Counted from the stretch's first letter, positions 8,635 through 17,437 are shown. The stretch: DNA of 64,000 bases from GCA-002050365 sp964237235 (GCA_964237235.1 CAXSGY010000026.1:1-64000); one strand, 5' to 3'. The notes: generated by a model from the letters alone, not told the origin. Numbers and translations: made by a program.

Positions 8635-9093
8635 TTAAAAAAGATGAATCGCCCCGGTGACGCGCCCGCGCATAATGAAATCCATCTCGCGGGTGATGAC
8701 AATCGGCGCGTATTTCTCATTCTCTGAGACGAGGCTGATATGTCCTTTATGTTCGCAGTAATGCTTGACGCACCAATCGCCGTCGATAATCGCGACACAA
8801 GTATGCCCGTGACGCACTTCGAGGGAAGAATCATAGATGACCATCGCGCCGTCGTGAATCAGCGGCTCCATCGAATCGTTCTCGACGTGCGCGTAAAAAG
8901 TCGTCAGCGGGTTCTTGATCAGATCGCGGTTCAGATCGATCATCGCCTCGACGTAATTTTCCGTCGGCGCAGGAAAACCGGCTTGTAGCGGCGTGATGCC
9001 GAGCGGTCGCTCCAGAGCAATCGGGCTGCTTGTGTGAAAATAAATCGCGCTGATTTCCCCAGGCACTTTGATCCCGCGCACTCTCATCAACAT
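8635..9093 (-). CDS. umuD: UmuD-like self-cleaving accessory subunit of DNA polymerase V
   Basis: This 152-residue protein has the S24 LexA/UmuD layout. The predicted self-cleavage bond is Ala38-Gly39 in LQAGFPAPTENYVE. The nucleophile is Ser74 in ENDSMEPLI and the general base is Lys110 in DGDWCVKHY; the 36-residue spacing is close to the usual one. There is no DNA-binding domain, which distinguishes it from LexA. After cleavage, UmuD' joins UmuC to form polymerase V. A GAGGAGA sequence lies upstream of the start at 9093. This gene is the first of the minus-strand run 9093-2655. Confidence 0.92.
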   Translation of the reverse strand: MLMRVRGIKVPGEISAIYFHTSSPIALERPLGITPLQAGFPAPTENYVEAMIDLNRDLIKNPLTTFYAHVENDSMEPLIHDGAMVIYDSSLEVRHGHTCVAIIDGDWCVKHYCEHKGHISLVSENEKYAPIVITREMDFIMRGRVTGAIHLF

Positions 9094-9103
9094 AATGGGT
9101 CAT

Positions 9104-9185
9104 CTCCTCGAAAATTTATCGCTTAAGCATCGGTTTCACAGCCTTAAACCATTGCTTAAACAATATCTTATCTATGAGACAAACA
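9104..9185 (-). promoter_or_regulatory. umuD upstream region with TTAAG repeats, candidate SOS-type operator
   Basis: Upstream of umuD are a perfect 8-bp palindrome GCTTAAGC (9121-9128) and two more half-site-like words, CCTTAAACC (9142-9150) and GCTTAAAC (9154-9161). On the coding strand these read GTTTAAG twice, then GCTTAAGC. Repeated words of this kind in front of umuDC suggest a LexA-type binding region. The known LexA box varies between phyla, so the regulator is inferred, not shown. Confidence 0.4.
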
Positions 9186-9300
9186 TAACACACTGCGATT
9201 TACTTTGAAAAGTTTTTCTCAACCGAATTGATTTTCAGCGATCAAATCACCCAGTAAATAATCGTTCTCATCCTTTCAGTTTCGGCACGTATGAACGTGA

Positions 9301-9333
9301 AAAAAGCCGACACGAAAGCGAGCCGGCTTTTTC
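9301..9333 (-). terminator. Intrinsic terminator after the HU-like gene
   Basis: AAAAAGCCG and CGGCTTTTT are arms of a stem around an 11-14-base loop, with A and T tracts on both sides. It lies 25 bp past the stop codon of the HU-like gene and could work in both directions. Confidence 0.75.
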
Positions 9334-9357
9334 CCACTGTATATTTCGATTATCGAA

Positions 9358-9741
9358 TTAGCCGTTAAACGAGTCTTTGAAGGATTTCCCGCCCGAAAAT
9401 TTCACGGTCTTCGCCGCTTTGATCGTGATCGCCTCGCCGGTCGAAGGATTGCGTCCCTGTCGCTCCGCGCGTTCGCCCATTTTCAGTTTGCCGACGCCCG
9501 CCAGATGCACGCTGCCGCTCTTTTTCAACTCGTCTATCAGAAGCGCGGCGTGCGCGTCGAGAAACGATTTCGCCTGCGCTTTGGTCACGCCGGTCTTCTC
9601 CGCCAGTGCCGCGACCAGATCGCCCAATGATTTCTCCTTGTTGGCGGGTGCCGCTGCCGCTTTCGCCCCCTTGCCGGCGGCTGCCGATTTGGTCGCCGAT
9701 TGAGCGGCGGGTTTTGCCGCCGCAGATTTCTTTGCTGCCAT
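9358..9741 (-). CDS. HU-family DNA-binding protein with Lys/Ala-rich N-terminal tail
   Basis: The 127-residue protein begins with about 36 residues rich in Lys and Ala (AAKKSAAAKPAAQ and similar), like histone-H1-type tails. A complete HU/IHF fold follows. Helical dimer residues LVAALAEKTGVTKAQAK come first, and the DNA-clasping arm contains GRNPSTGEAI. The protein ends with SGGKSFKDSFNG. It would coat and bend DNA. HU proper is about 90 residues, so the tail is an addition; such tails are known in several phyla. The start ATG at 9741 has a GGAG-type site in AGAGGAGAATAAAC upstream. The gene has its own terminator and reads in the same direction as umuDC. Confidence 0.9.
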   Translation of the reverse strand: MAAKKSAAAKPAAQSATKSAAAGKGAKAAAAPANKEKSLGDLVAALAEKTGVTKAQAKSFLDAHAALLIDELKKSGSVHLAGVGKLKMGERAERQGRNPSTGEAITIKAAKTVKFSGGKSFKDSFNG

Positions 9742-10162
9742 AATTGTTTATTCTCCTCTTATTTTTATCAAAAATTCGTTCAATCAAAATTGCTGATTGC
9801 ATTGTTTCACGATTTCTAACATAACTTATCACCGCAGCGGAGACAATTACCTCGGGTATATCTCTCAGAGACGATGAAATTCCATCCCCAATAAGATTTG
9901 CTTGCTGCATTCTAAAAAAAAAATGAAAAAAATTTATGGTGAAAAGTAACCTTGGGATTTTAGTAGGGTTTTTATATTAAGAGTCAAAAAATTTGGGTGA
10001 TGAATTCTTGCTAATCCTGTGGGATTTCTTCTCTTGACGAAAATTTATGGAGTTTAGGATAATTAAATTTATTCAAATATCGTTTCTACTCACATAATTT
10101 TTCTAAAGAAATAGCAGTATGGCTTGAGTAGTATTACGAAAATAGAAATCACAAATCTGACA
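9742..10162. other. Divergent intergenic region between HU-like gene and S9 peptidase
   Basis: No gene is visible. The region must hold the promoter of the minus-strand HU-like gene at its left end. It also contains the 44-bp promoter-like element at 9941-9984 directed to the right. Confidence 0.5.
9941..9984 (+). promoter_or_regulatory. Promoter-like element shared with 17438-17481
   Basis: GAAAAGTAAC at 9941-9950, TTG at 9952-9954 and GGGTTTTTATAT at 9966-9977, followed by GAGT, are found with exactly the same spacing at 17438-17481. An A-rich tract lies just upstream in both. The layout suits a two-part promoter of an alternative sigma factor; the ECF factor encoded at 16573-17298 is a candidate. 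It lies about 180 bp before the S9 peptidase gene. Sharing and spacing are seen; the sigma assignment is inference. Confidence 0.55.
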
Positions 10163-12298
10163 ATGAATTATATTATTTCACGCGACTACTTTCAAAGGGT
10201 TGTAATGGCTTTCGGAGTATTGCTGTTTTTACCGGTCGCTTCAGTGTTGGCACAAACCAATGTCCAATCCACACCGTCAATCGCCGACTTCGTTGCGATA
10301 CCAGAAACTCTTAAGGCTGAAAATTGTCCGCCCGTTTTGCGATCTTTGCAAAACGAATATAACTCTCAACTAAAAAGCTACTACCTCAGCTCAGTATTAG
10401 GAGTTTTAAACGGTTCGGAGAATCGAAAGCCGATTGTTCTCGTCAAGGAAATGAACAATCCGGTTCGTTTAATGGAGTATGAATTTAAGAATTCGGTATT
10501 CACCCTTAGCGAAAAGCAGGAAATTCCTGTTTTAGATACCATCTACGATTTATACCCATCTCCTGACGGCACGCTTTTCTTATTTAACGCCGATGATTTC
10601 GGCGACGGACAATATCAATTTTACCTTTATAACCCGAAGACAAAAAAAAACGTGCGGTTGATTGCAGAAGGGCGAAATGTCGAACCCGTCTGGTCGCCAA
10701 GCGGAAGCAGTTTTGCTTACGGCACCGCCAAAAGTAATCAGGAAGGAATGAGTCTGGCAGTCGCCGAATTGACGAATGAATCCGTAAATAACGAAGCGGC
10801 GAAAAGTCGGATTGTGGCGACGACGAATTTTATGTTGACGGCGCAGGACTGGTCGCCCAACGGAAATTATTTGGCATATATTGAGTATTTTTCAAACAGA
10901 AATAGTTCGGCATTGTGGCTCGTCAATCTAAGAACCAACGAAAAGGTATTGATTTCGCCGAGAAACCTTAATTTTCAGCAATCAACAACTCAAAGCAAAA
11001 ATTCGTTAAATTCGGAAGTTCCAAAAGGCGAAGTGATTGCCGCGCAGTTCGCTTCTAACGGAAAGGAACTTTATTTTGCCGCCAATCACGAAGGAGATTA
11101 CATACGCGTTTTTTCATATGATTTAATCAATCGCCGGATAGTTTCAGTTGCCGAAAAAAAAGAATTCGATGTCGAAGCGTTTCGGCTTTCGCCGACCGGA
11201 AAAAAGATCGCCGTTGTTTATGACATTGACGGAGCATCACGCCTTTTCATCAGCAATAGCGAGGGATCACAAGTAAAAGAGGCGATACTTCCCTTTCCCG
11301 GCGTGATTCAAAATCTCGCTTGGTCAAAAGACGATAAATTTCTCGCCTTCAACTTCGCTTCAGCGCAGATGCCGGCGGCGATTATGTATGTCGAAATTGG
11401 CAAAGAGGAACCGTTAAAAACAGAGTTGATCGCCTCCAGTCCGACATCAACCGCTACGGAAAAACTGAATTTACCGAGAGCCGAATCTATTTCCTGGAAA
11501 GCCGAGGATGGATTACTTCTCAAAGGATGGATGTTCAAGTCATCGGGCGAAAATAACCTGTCGAGCGGCAAGCGTCCTGTGATTATTGACATACACGGCG
11601 GACCGGAGGATACTGCCCGCCCAGAATACCCGGAAACCGACCTTTATTATCTTAACGCTCTCGGTGCGGTAGTAATTTATCCGAACGTGCGCGGCAGCAC
11701 GGGACGCGGTAAATCATTTCTCGATGCCGACAATGAACTAAGGCGCGGCGATGCCGTCAAAGACTACGGCAAACTTTTTGAATGGATTGCGACGCAGCCT
11801 GATCTTGACGCGAACCGGATAATGCTGCGCGGATTTTCATACGGCGGATATATGGCTTTATTGGTTGGCGCTACTTATCCGAATCAAATTGCGGCAGTCG
11901 AGGTCGAAGCCGCGCCGACAAATCTGGTAACTTTTTTGGAAACGACTTCGGGCTGGCGCAGAGCGCAACGGCGTAACGAGTATGGCGATGAACGCGACCC
12001 GAAAATCCGTGCCGGTCTGGAAAAGATTGCCCCGCGAAATTTAACTTCCAACTTGCGAATGCCGCTGTTTATCGCGGCGGGAATGCGTGACCCGCGCGTT
12101 CCGGCATCGGAAAGCGAAAAATTCATCTCCGCCGTTCGCGCACAGGGAAATAAAAATGTCTGGTCATTGTTCGCGTCTGACGACGGACACGGTTTGACCA
12201 ACGAAAATGACGAATATAGATCCTTGCTCGCCGCCGAATTCTTCAAACGATTCGTGGCAGGCAAAAAGGTTGAAAAACTTCAAATAAATACAAAATAA
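10163..12298 (+). CDS. Secreted S9-family (prolyl-oligopeptidase-type) peptidase
   Basis: From ATG 10163 the protein has about 711 residues. A TTG at 10124 (13 residues longer) and an ATG at 10205 preceded by AAAGGG are alternatives. A hydrophobic signal segment ends near VASVLAQ, so it is probably exported. The middle is a beta-propeller-like region of WD40/TolB-type repeats (WSPSGSSFAYG, WSPNGNYLAYI, LSPTGKKIAVV). The C-terminal alpha/beta hydrolase domain has GGP and the nucleophile motif GFSYGGYM. Asp lies in AGMRDPRVP and His in DDGHGL, completing the triad. The next gene follows after 15 bp, so it probably heads a transcript with the small secreted protein and perhaps the CHAT gene. Confidence 0.85.
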   Translation: MNYIISRDYFQRVVMAFGVLLFLPVASVLAQTNVQSTPSIADFVAIPETLKAENCPPVLRSLQNEYNSQLKSYYLSSVLGVLNGSENRKPIVLVKEMNNPVRLMEYEFKNSVFTLSEKQEIPVLDTIYDLYPSPDGTLFLFNADDFGDGQYQFYLYNPKTKKNVRLIAEGRNVEPVWSPSGSSFAYGTAKSNQEGMSLAVAELTNESVNNEAAKSRIVATTNFMLTAQDWSPNGNYLAYIEYFSNRNSSALWLVNLRTNEKVLISPRNLNFQQSTTQSKNSLNSEVPKGEVIAAQFASNGKELYFAANHEGDYIRVFSYDLINRRIVSVAEKKEFDVEAFRLSPTGKKIAVVYDIDGASRLFISNSEGSQVKEAILPFPGVIQNLAWSKDDKFLAFNFASAQMPAAIMYVEIGKEEPLKTELIASSPTSTATEKLNLPRAESISWKAEDGLLLKGWMFKSSGENNLSSGKRPVIIDIHGGPEDTARPEYPETDLYYLNALGAVVIYPNVRGSTGRGKSFLDADNELRRGDAVKDYGKLFEWIATQPDLDANRIMLRGFSYGGYMALLVGATYPNQIAAVEVEAAPTNLVTFLETTSGWRRAQRRNEYGDERDPKIRAGLEKIAPRNLTSNLRMPLFIAAGMRDPRVPASESEKFISAVRAQGNKNVWSLFASDDGHGLTNENDEYRSLLAAEFFKRFVAGKKVEKLQINTK

Positions 12299-12313
12299 AA
12301 ATTAGGAGAGAAA

Positions 12314-12634
12314 ATGAAAAAATTAAAGCAACATTTAATAATCACCGCTTTTCTGGCGGTTCTGACTTTATCAGGGTCGCTGTTTACGACGAATGATTTG
12401 CTTGTCCAAGCGGCGGTCGCGCAGACGAAGGGCGGCAGTACGGGCACCGGACCGCAGGACGGCGGAGATGGTAAAAAGAAGCGGTGTCGTCCGCCGAAGC
12501 AATGCCCGACGACCGGCGATCCGAATAGAGGCAGCGGACAAAACGAAATTGAAACAACAGAACTAAACCACACCGATGAAGGTGAGTCGTCAAACTGGTG
12601 GGGTGATTTTATTGACTGGTTTTTTGGTGATTAA
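12314..12634 (+). CDS. Small secreted protein, function unknown
   Basis: This 106-residue protein has a classical signal peptide (Lys-rich start, hydrophobic AFLAVLTLSGSLF, then AAVAQT as a likely cleavage region). The mature part is short, polar and rich in Gly, Pro and Thr. Two cysteines lie in RCRPPKQCPT, and the end is acidic and Trp-rich (NWWGDFIDWFFGD). A strong AGGAGAG site precedes the ATG by 5 bases. I do not recognise a family. It lies 15 bp after the S9 peptidase and upstream of a hairpin. It might be a substrate, an inhibitor or a cell-envelope peptide linked to its neighbours, but the sequence gives no direct clue. Confidence 0.7.
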   Translation: MKKLKQHLIITAFLAVLTLSGSLFTTNDLLVQAAVAQTKGGSTGTGPQDGGDGKKKRCRPPKQCPTTGDPNRGSGQNEIETTELNHTDEGESSNWWGDFIDWFFGD

Positions 12635-12647
12635 AATCTTTACGAGG

Positions 12648-12681
12648 GAAATATGCCGATTTGAAAAAATCGGCATATTTC
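12648..12681 (+). terminator. Perfect 14-bp stem-loop, terminator or attenuator
   Basis: GAAATATGCCGATT (12648-12661) and AATCGGCATATTTC (12668-12681) form a perfect 14-bp stem with a 6-base loop. A pyrimidine-rich stretch (CGTTTTCCGTTTT) follows. It lies between the small secreted protein and the CHAT gene, so it may end or attenuate read-through. A GAGGG site followed by ATG-CCG-ATT-TGA (12654-12665) lies on its left arm, which would give a three-codon leader frame. Confidence 0.6.
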
Positions 12682-12693
12682 GTTTTCCGTTTT

Positions 12694-15378
12694 ATGTTCA
12701 AACTCAAAACCGATACTAAGCTATTAAGGCTCGCCGTTCATTTATTTTTGTTTCTTTGCATTATCTTTTCGCCGCCAGTTCTGGAAGCGCAATCAACGGC
12801 GGAAAATTCTTACGAAAAAGAATTTTTTGAAAAACTTTATCCTATTGTTTCCGACCTCGCTAAAGATACCTCTGGGAAACTTAAAAGCCTAATCGCGGAA
12901 CTGAAATCACCGCCGGCATCTAATGAAACAAACGCCAAGATCATACAGAGACTGCTCATTGAAGCTGATCAAACTGCCGAATCGAATATATCGAGAGCCG
13001 AGATTTTTTGGACAGCCGCCGAATTGATCGCTGAACGGAGCAATGACCGATCAGTATTGGCGAACGCAATTTATTATCGAGCAAATACTTTAGCGGCTTC
13101 AAATAAATATAGCGAGGCACTAATCGAATACCAAAGGTCAATCGAAGTATTCAAAGGTCAACCGCTCAATACCGAGCAGGAAAAGTCTGTATTTTGCGAG
13201 ATTTACCTCGCGGCGGTCGAAGCGGCAGGAAACACTGACGACAGCGAGAAGGCGCGAAATTTTTTCGAGAAGGGTTGGGAAACTATCACTGGCGTAAGAG
13301 ATTGGCGACAATCGGAATTGTTTGTCCAGGTCGCCCGCGAATTGCTGTTGGGATGGGGCGACGGCGCACGGCAGTCGGGCGATTACTCGTTGGCAGAGGC
13401 GCGCGTTTCAGAGGCTTTTCTACTGACCGGAACCGATAATTTTCACCGCGCAGAAGTGTTATGGGAATTCGGCAAACTAAAGCGCGATACCGGCGACTTT
13501 GCGACGGGAGCAAAGGATTTTTCCGAGGCGATTGAGTTGTTGGGCAAACCTTCAAAGCGCGATGAAGACGAACGATTGAATTTACAAGCCAACTTATATA
13601 ACTCTCTCGGACTACTAATGCTGGAACAACGCTTCACGAAAGGAGCCGAAGCTAATCTGAATCAGGCTCTCGCACTCACGCGGCACTTAAAAGATTCGCG
13701 GTTTGAAGGAATCGTCTTAAAAAATCTGAGTATTGCCGCGCGCCAGAAAAAAGATTATCAAACCGCTCGCACACACGCCCTTGCCGCCCTTGAAATCGCC
13801 GCTCAAACTAATTTCAATGATTTGAACATTTCAGCAAATAATATTTTGGCGAGTCTGGCGCAGAACTCTAATGACCATCAAGAGGCGGTCGAGCGATTAC
13901 AAAAATCAGTCACTCTGGCAGGAAAAAGTCGGAACGTCTTGCGCTCGGTTGAGAGTAAATGGCGATTGGGTGAGTCGCTGTTTGCACTTCAAAAATATGA
14001 AGAAGCGAAAAAGTTAGCGCAAGAATCGTTGGCGACAGCTCAAAAAAATCAATGGGGCAATTTAATCTATCTTTCCGCGACACTACTCGGACGCGCACAC
14101 ATTAAGAATGGAAACCTTTCCGCCGCCGAAGCAATGTTTGAACTGGCGATCCGCGAAATCGAACAAAAACGCCGACAGGTTGCCGGAGCGGATATTGAAA
14201 AAGTTTCATTCATGGGTGACAAAGCGACTGCTTATCACGAACTTCTGAAGCTGCACATTAAAGCCGGAAACACAGAACAAGCACTTCTCATCGCCGAAAA
14301 ACTTAAATCGCGTGTTTTAGAAGATAAAGCGATGGGTCGAAAAAAGATAGAATCGAACTCAAACTTGCTTTCGTTGGATGTTCCCTTTGAGACCGCCGTC
14401 ATCTCCTACACCGTCACGGACGAAGTATGCTTCGCTTTCGTGTTTCGCCCGCAAGGGACGCAGCCTAAAATTTTTGTCATCGCCCAGGGCGAAAAGGCTT
14501 TGACCGAAAAGATAAAGCGATTTCGTGCCGGACTGATTAAGTTTGAACCGTCTTTTAAGCGCGAAGCGGGAGAACTTTACGCGCTGTTGCTGAAAAATTT
14601 GGAACCGGAGATCGGGGACGCGAAAAATCTCGTCATTATTCCCGATGGCGTGTTATGGGAACTGCCCTTTCAGGCTTTAATTACTTCGGAGCAAAAGTAT
14701 GTGATCGAAAAATACACCGTTTCCTATTCGCCGTCGCTGAACATACTAAATCGCCTTCAATATCCATCGTCGTCGGGTGAACAAAAGCAATTTCTTGCTT
14801 TCGCCAATTCTTTGCCTTCCGCACCTTTGCCGGAAACTGAAAAAGAAGTCACTAATATCTCCGAACTTTACGGAAAAACTGAAATTTATAAACGCCGGGC
14901 GGCAACCGAAGCGAGATTCAAAGAAGCAGCTTCACGATTCAAACAAATTCATCTCGCCGTCCACGGGGTAATCAATCCGTTCGATTCGTTCGATTCGGCA
15001 CTGCTTCTCGCGCCGACGGTGGGAGAAGACGGCAGGTTGACCGTTTCCGAGATTCTGGAAATGAATTTGTCGGCAAATTTGGTCGTCCTCTCTGCCTGCG
15101 ACACGAGCAGCGGACAGGTCACGAGCGGGGAAGGACTGCTCAGTCTTGCCTGGGCTTTTCTCGTCTCCGGCGCGAATAATGTCGTCGCCGCGCAGTGGGC
15201 GGTCGAAGAAAAAGCGACGGCGGATTTAATGTCGAACTTCTATCGCGTTCTCAATAAAAACCCGAAATCACCGGCGATGGCTTTAAGAGAGGCGCAACTG
15301 GCATCGCTGAAACTGCCCGCTCCCTACAATCACCCTTTTTACTGGTCGGCTTTCGTTATTACCGGGACTTCTCGTTAG
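12694..15378 (+). CDS. Exported TPR-repeat CHAT-domain protease-like protein
   Basis: The ATG at 12694 gives 894 residues and a good signal peptide (LLRLAVHLFLFLCIIF, then VLEAQ). A TTG at 12661 would add 11 residues but lies on the arm of a hairpin. The central 500 residues are TPR-like helical repeats (for example LYNSLGLLMLEQ and TAREHALAALEIA-like units). The C-terminal 250 residues are a CHAT caspase-like domain. The catalytic His is in HLAVHGV and the catalytic Cys in LSACDTSSG, followed by GEGLLSLAWAFLVSGA. CHAT-TPR proteins often sit with sigma/anti-sigma genes, as here. Its 3' end overlaps the anti-sigma gene by 20 bp, tail to tail. The substrate is unknown. Confidence 0.85.
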   Translation: MFKLKTDTKLLRLAVHLFLFLCIIFSPPVLEAQSTAENSYEKEFFEKLYPIVSDLAKDTSGKLKSLIAELKSPPASNETNAKIIQRLLIEADQTAESNISRAEIFWTAAELIAERSNDRSVLANAIYYRANTLAASNKYSEALIEYQRSIEVFKGQPLNTEQEKSVFCEIYLAAVEAAGNTDDSEKARNFFEKGWETITGVRDWRQSELFVQVARELLLGWGDGARQSGDYSLAEARVSEAFLLTGTDNFHRAEVLWEFGKLKRDTGDFATGAKDFSEAIELLGKPSKRDEDERLNLQANLYNSLGLLMLEQRFTKGAEANLNQALALTRHLKDSRFEGIVLKNLSIAARQKKDYQTARTHALAALEIAAQTNFNDLNISANNILASLAQNSNDHQEAVERLQKSVTLAGKSRNVLRSVESKWRLGESLFALQKYEEAKKLAQESLATAQKNQWGNLIYLSATLLGRAHIKNGNLSAAEAMFELAIREIEQKRRQVAGADIEKVSFMGDKATAYHELLKLHIKAGNTEQALLIAEKLKSRVLEDKAMGRKKIESNSNLLSLDVPFETAVISYTVTDEVCFAFVFRPQGTQPKIFVIAQGEKALTEKIKRFRAGLIKFEPSFKREAGELYALLLKNLEPEIGDAKNLVIIPDGVLWELPFQALITSEQKYVIEKYTVSYSPSLNILNRLQYPSSSGEQKQFLAFANSLPSAPLPETEKEVTNISELYGKTEIYKRRAATEARFKEAASRFKQIHLAVHGVINPFDSFDSALLLAPTVGEDGRLTVSEILEMNLSANLVVLSACDTSSGQVTSGEGLLSLAWAFLVSGANNVVAAQWAVEEKATADLMSNFYRVLNKNPKSPAMALREAQLASLKLPAPYNHPFYWSAFVITGTSR

Positions 15379-16576
15379 TTTCATTGGATTGTCGGTCGGC
15401 ATTGGATGACGGTTCAACCACGCATCTTTGGACGACTGTTTTATTTTCTTTCTGCCATCGCGCGACCTTAGCCAGAAGCCGCCTGGCGGCGCGATGCTCC
15501 GAACTTCGGAGCAGAATATTTTCTAAAGCGCAGCGGGCGAGATCGAGCATCCCTTCCCGAGCATAAAATAGAGCGAGTTTGAACCGGTCGTCACTTTTTT
15601 TCAGAGATTGAATTCGAGCCTCGGCGTTTTCTGAGGCGATCCGAAAAATCGCCGGCGGTTGAGGCAGACTCGGCGCGATGACTTCACCGTCGGCAGTTTG
15701 CGCCGCGACGCGCCAGAGATATTTTGCGCCGGGTGTCAATGCTTTGTTCGGCTTGAAACGGTTCTCAGATACGGTCGCCGTCAGCACCTCGTTAAATTCC
15801 GCATCGAAAATCGTGATCTTGTAACCTTGCGCGCCCGCCGCCTTTTCCCAGCGGAATTCCGGCGCGGTTTCCAGAACAGTTTCCCCGACCGGATTGGTGA
15901 GAGTGAAAGTTTTTTTCTCTTCGGAGTTACCAGAATCGCTTCGCAAAACAGCGGTGCCTTTCGGTCGCAGGGATAAAACAGCCGCCGGGGAATTCTCAAT
16001 TATTCGGGCTAATTCAACACCATCAATCCTATTCAATTTTCTGCCGGATTGATCGGTCACGGGCGGCGGAGAATTTTTTAGTTTTTTGGAGGGAGGCGCG
16101 GATAATGTCAGGTTTCCAGTTTCTTCATTTTCAAGAACTTCTTCATCTGAGGCATCTCTCGGATTTTCATTGATCGGCGTTTCGCTTCGGTTGCTCTCAA
16201 TCACTGTTGTTCGCGCGAGTTCCGACGGGTTCGACGGTTTCGCTGCCTCTTGCCAGATCAAAAATGAAAAACCGGCGACGAGAATCAACGCCCCCACGCT
16301 CAACGCCAATCTCCGCCCGCCGCCAACCAATGACAAAATCGCATTAAATCGCGCTCTCGCCGAATAAGATTCTTCAGAAGAATGAAATTGTTCCGAATGG
16401 TTCGTTTCGCCCAAAAGCACTGCCCGGAATTGCTGCGGTGTTGGGACGGGCATCAGTTTTCGACAATCGGCGCATAGCAGGAGATGCCTGCCGATCTCGG
16501 CGACCCGCGACGACTCGAGCGAGTCGGCGGCATATCCGAAGATTTGTTCTTGGGTTGGATGTTGGACTCGGTTCAT
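15359..16576 (-). CDS. Membrane anti-sigma factor with zinc-finger N-terminus
   Basis: This 405-residue protein starts with a zf-HC2-like anti-sigma finger: His in GRHLLLCADCRKLMP followed by CxxC (H-x3-C-x2-C). One transmembrane helix, LSVGALILVAGFSFLIW, follows near residue 100. Beyond it are a Pro/Ser/Glu-rich linker and fibronectin-like beta sequence (FRWEKAAGAQGYKITIF). A short helical region closes the protein. This layout fits a cytoplasmic sigma-binding end with a periplasmic sensor part. The start overlaps the ECF sigma stop by 4 bp (ATGA), so the two are translationally coupled. Its C-terminus shares 20 bp with the convergent CHAT gene. Confidence 0.8.
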   Translation of the reverse strand: MNRVQHPTQEQIFGYAADSLESSRVAEIGRHLLLCADCRKLMPVPTPQQFRAVLLGETNHSEQFHSSEESYSARARFNAILSLVGGGRRLALSVGALILVAGFSFLIWQEAAKPSNPSELARTTVIESNRSETPINENPRDASDEEVLENEETGNLTLSAPPSKKLKNSPPPVTDQSGRKLNRIDGVELARIIENSPAAVLSLRPKGTAVLRSDSGNSEEKKTFTLTNPVGETVLETAPEFRWEKAAGAQGYKITIFDAEFNEVLTATVSENRFKPNKALTPGAKYLWRVAAQTADGEVIAPSLPQPPAIFRIASENAEARIQSLKKSDDRFKLALFYAREGMLDLARCALENILLRSSEHRAARRLLAKVARWQKENKTVVQRCVVEPSSNADRQSNETNEKSR

Positions 16577-17298
16577 TTATTTAATATCGTTCGCAATTTA
16601 ATTCGCGCCTCGTGTCGCGCCTTTTTGACTGACCGGGCGTTCAATTCGGGAGCGCGACTGCCGCCGCCGAAAAACTTCGATATTTGAAGATCGGACAGGG
16701 GCAGTTTGACTTTAATTTCCAGCCAAGCCTCCTCCGTCAGTTCCAGCACCGTCGCCAGTTCCTGGTCGCCGAAACCGCCGAGGAAAAGATACATAAGCGA
16801 TAGCCGATCCTGCAGCAGCAACGCTCGCCGCTGTCGCAGGGTCAACTGGCAAATGCCCTGCCAGATCAGTCGGGCGAGGGATTCGATTTCGGCATTCGTT
16901 TCGCCCGCCATCGAATTCGTTGAGGCGACCTCCCTTGCTTCGTCGAGCGAGACGAATTTTTTATTCTTTGAGGAAAAGTAGCGGTTGATTTCGTTGTAAG
17001 CGGTTCTGGCGGCGAAAGACTCCCACTCAGTGGGCGACATCCTCCGGCTTTCTTCGCGGAATTTATTCCGCCAGTTCCAGAGACGCAGAAAGATTCCTTG
17101 AAAAATATCCGAGGAATCGGAATGATCGGGAAACGTGATTTTGCGGCGAATGATTTTCTGGATGACGGGCAGCGCGGCGAGAAGCGATGCCTCCGAATCA
17201 TTTTCAGCAGAAAGCTCGGGCATAACGCCACCGTCCCCGCGTTCCTCCGGTTCGCTTTTCTTCGCTAAATTTATTTCTTCAAAAACAGATTCAATCAT
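16573..17298 (-). CDS. ECF-type RNA polymerase sigma factor
   Basis: The protein has 241 residues. Region 2-like sequence (DSSDIFQGIFLRLWNWRNKFR) lies around residues 60-82, followed by WESFAARTAYNEINRYF. A region 4-like helical part (LTLRQRRALLLQDRLS, then FGDQELATVLELTEE) comes later. Divergence from classic ECF factors is noticeable, and the tail after region 4 is longer than usual. The pairing with a zinc-finger anti-sigma factor through a 4-bp overlap strongly supports the call. It may read the shared element found at 9941 and 17438, but this is inference. Confidence 0.8.
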   Translation of the reverse strand: MIESVFEEINLAKKSEPEERGDGGVMPELSAENDSEASLLAALPVIQKIIRRKITFPDHSDSSDIFQGIFLRLWNWRNKFREESRRMSPTEWESFAARTAYNEINRYFSSKNKKFVSLDEAREVASTNSMAGETNAEIESLARLIWQGICQLTLRQRRALLLQDRLSLMYLFLGGFGDQELATVLELTEEAWLEIKVKLPLSDLQISKFFGGGSRAPELNARSVKKARHEARIKLRTILNK

Positions 17299-17437
17299 CG
17301 CCGCACGAATCGGACAATTCTCCTTTCGTGAAACATCGAAAGAGAGTTATCCGACACCCTAACATTTTTCGCCCTCCGAAGCGCAGATAGAAATACTGTT
17401 TCAGATTGCCGAAAAAAAAAGAAAAACTTTCGCGCCC

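Noticed and set aside
8608..8640. A/T-flanked GCCGGC hairpin between umuD and umuC as terminator
   Set aside because: The stem is very short, and the two genes normally form one operon; it is not convincing as a terminator.
9365..9910. 181-codon minus-strand frame across the HU-like gene
   Set aside because: It is the alternative frame of the Lys/Ala-rich HU gene, with implausible Arg/Gly/Gln repeats and no family match.
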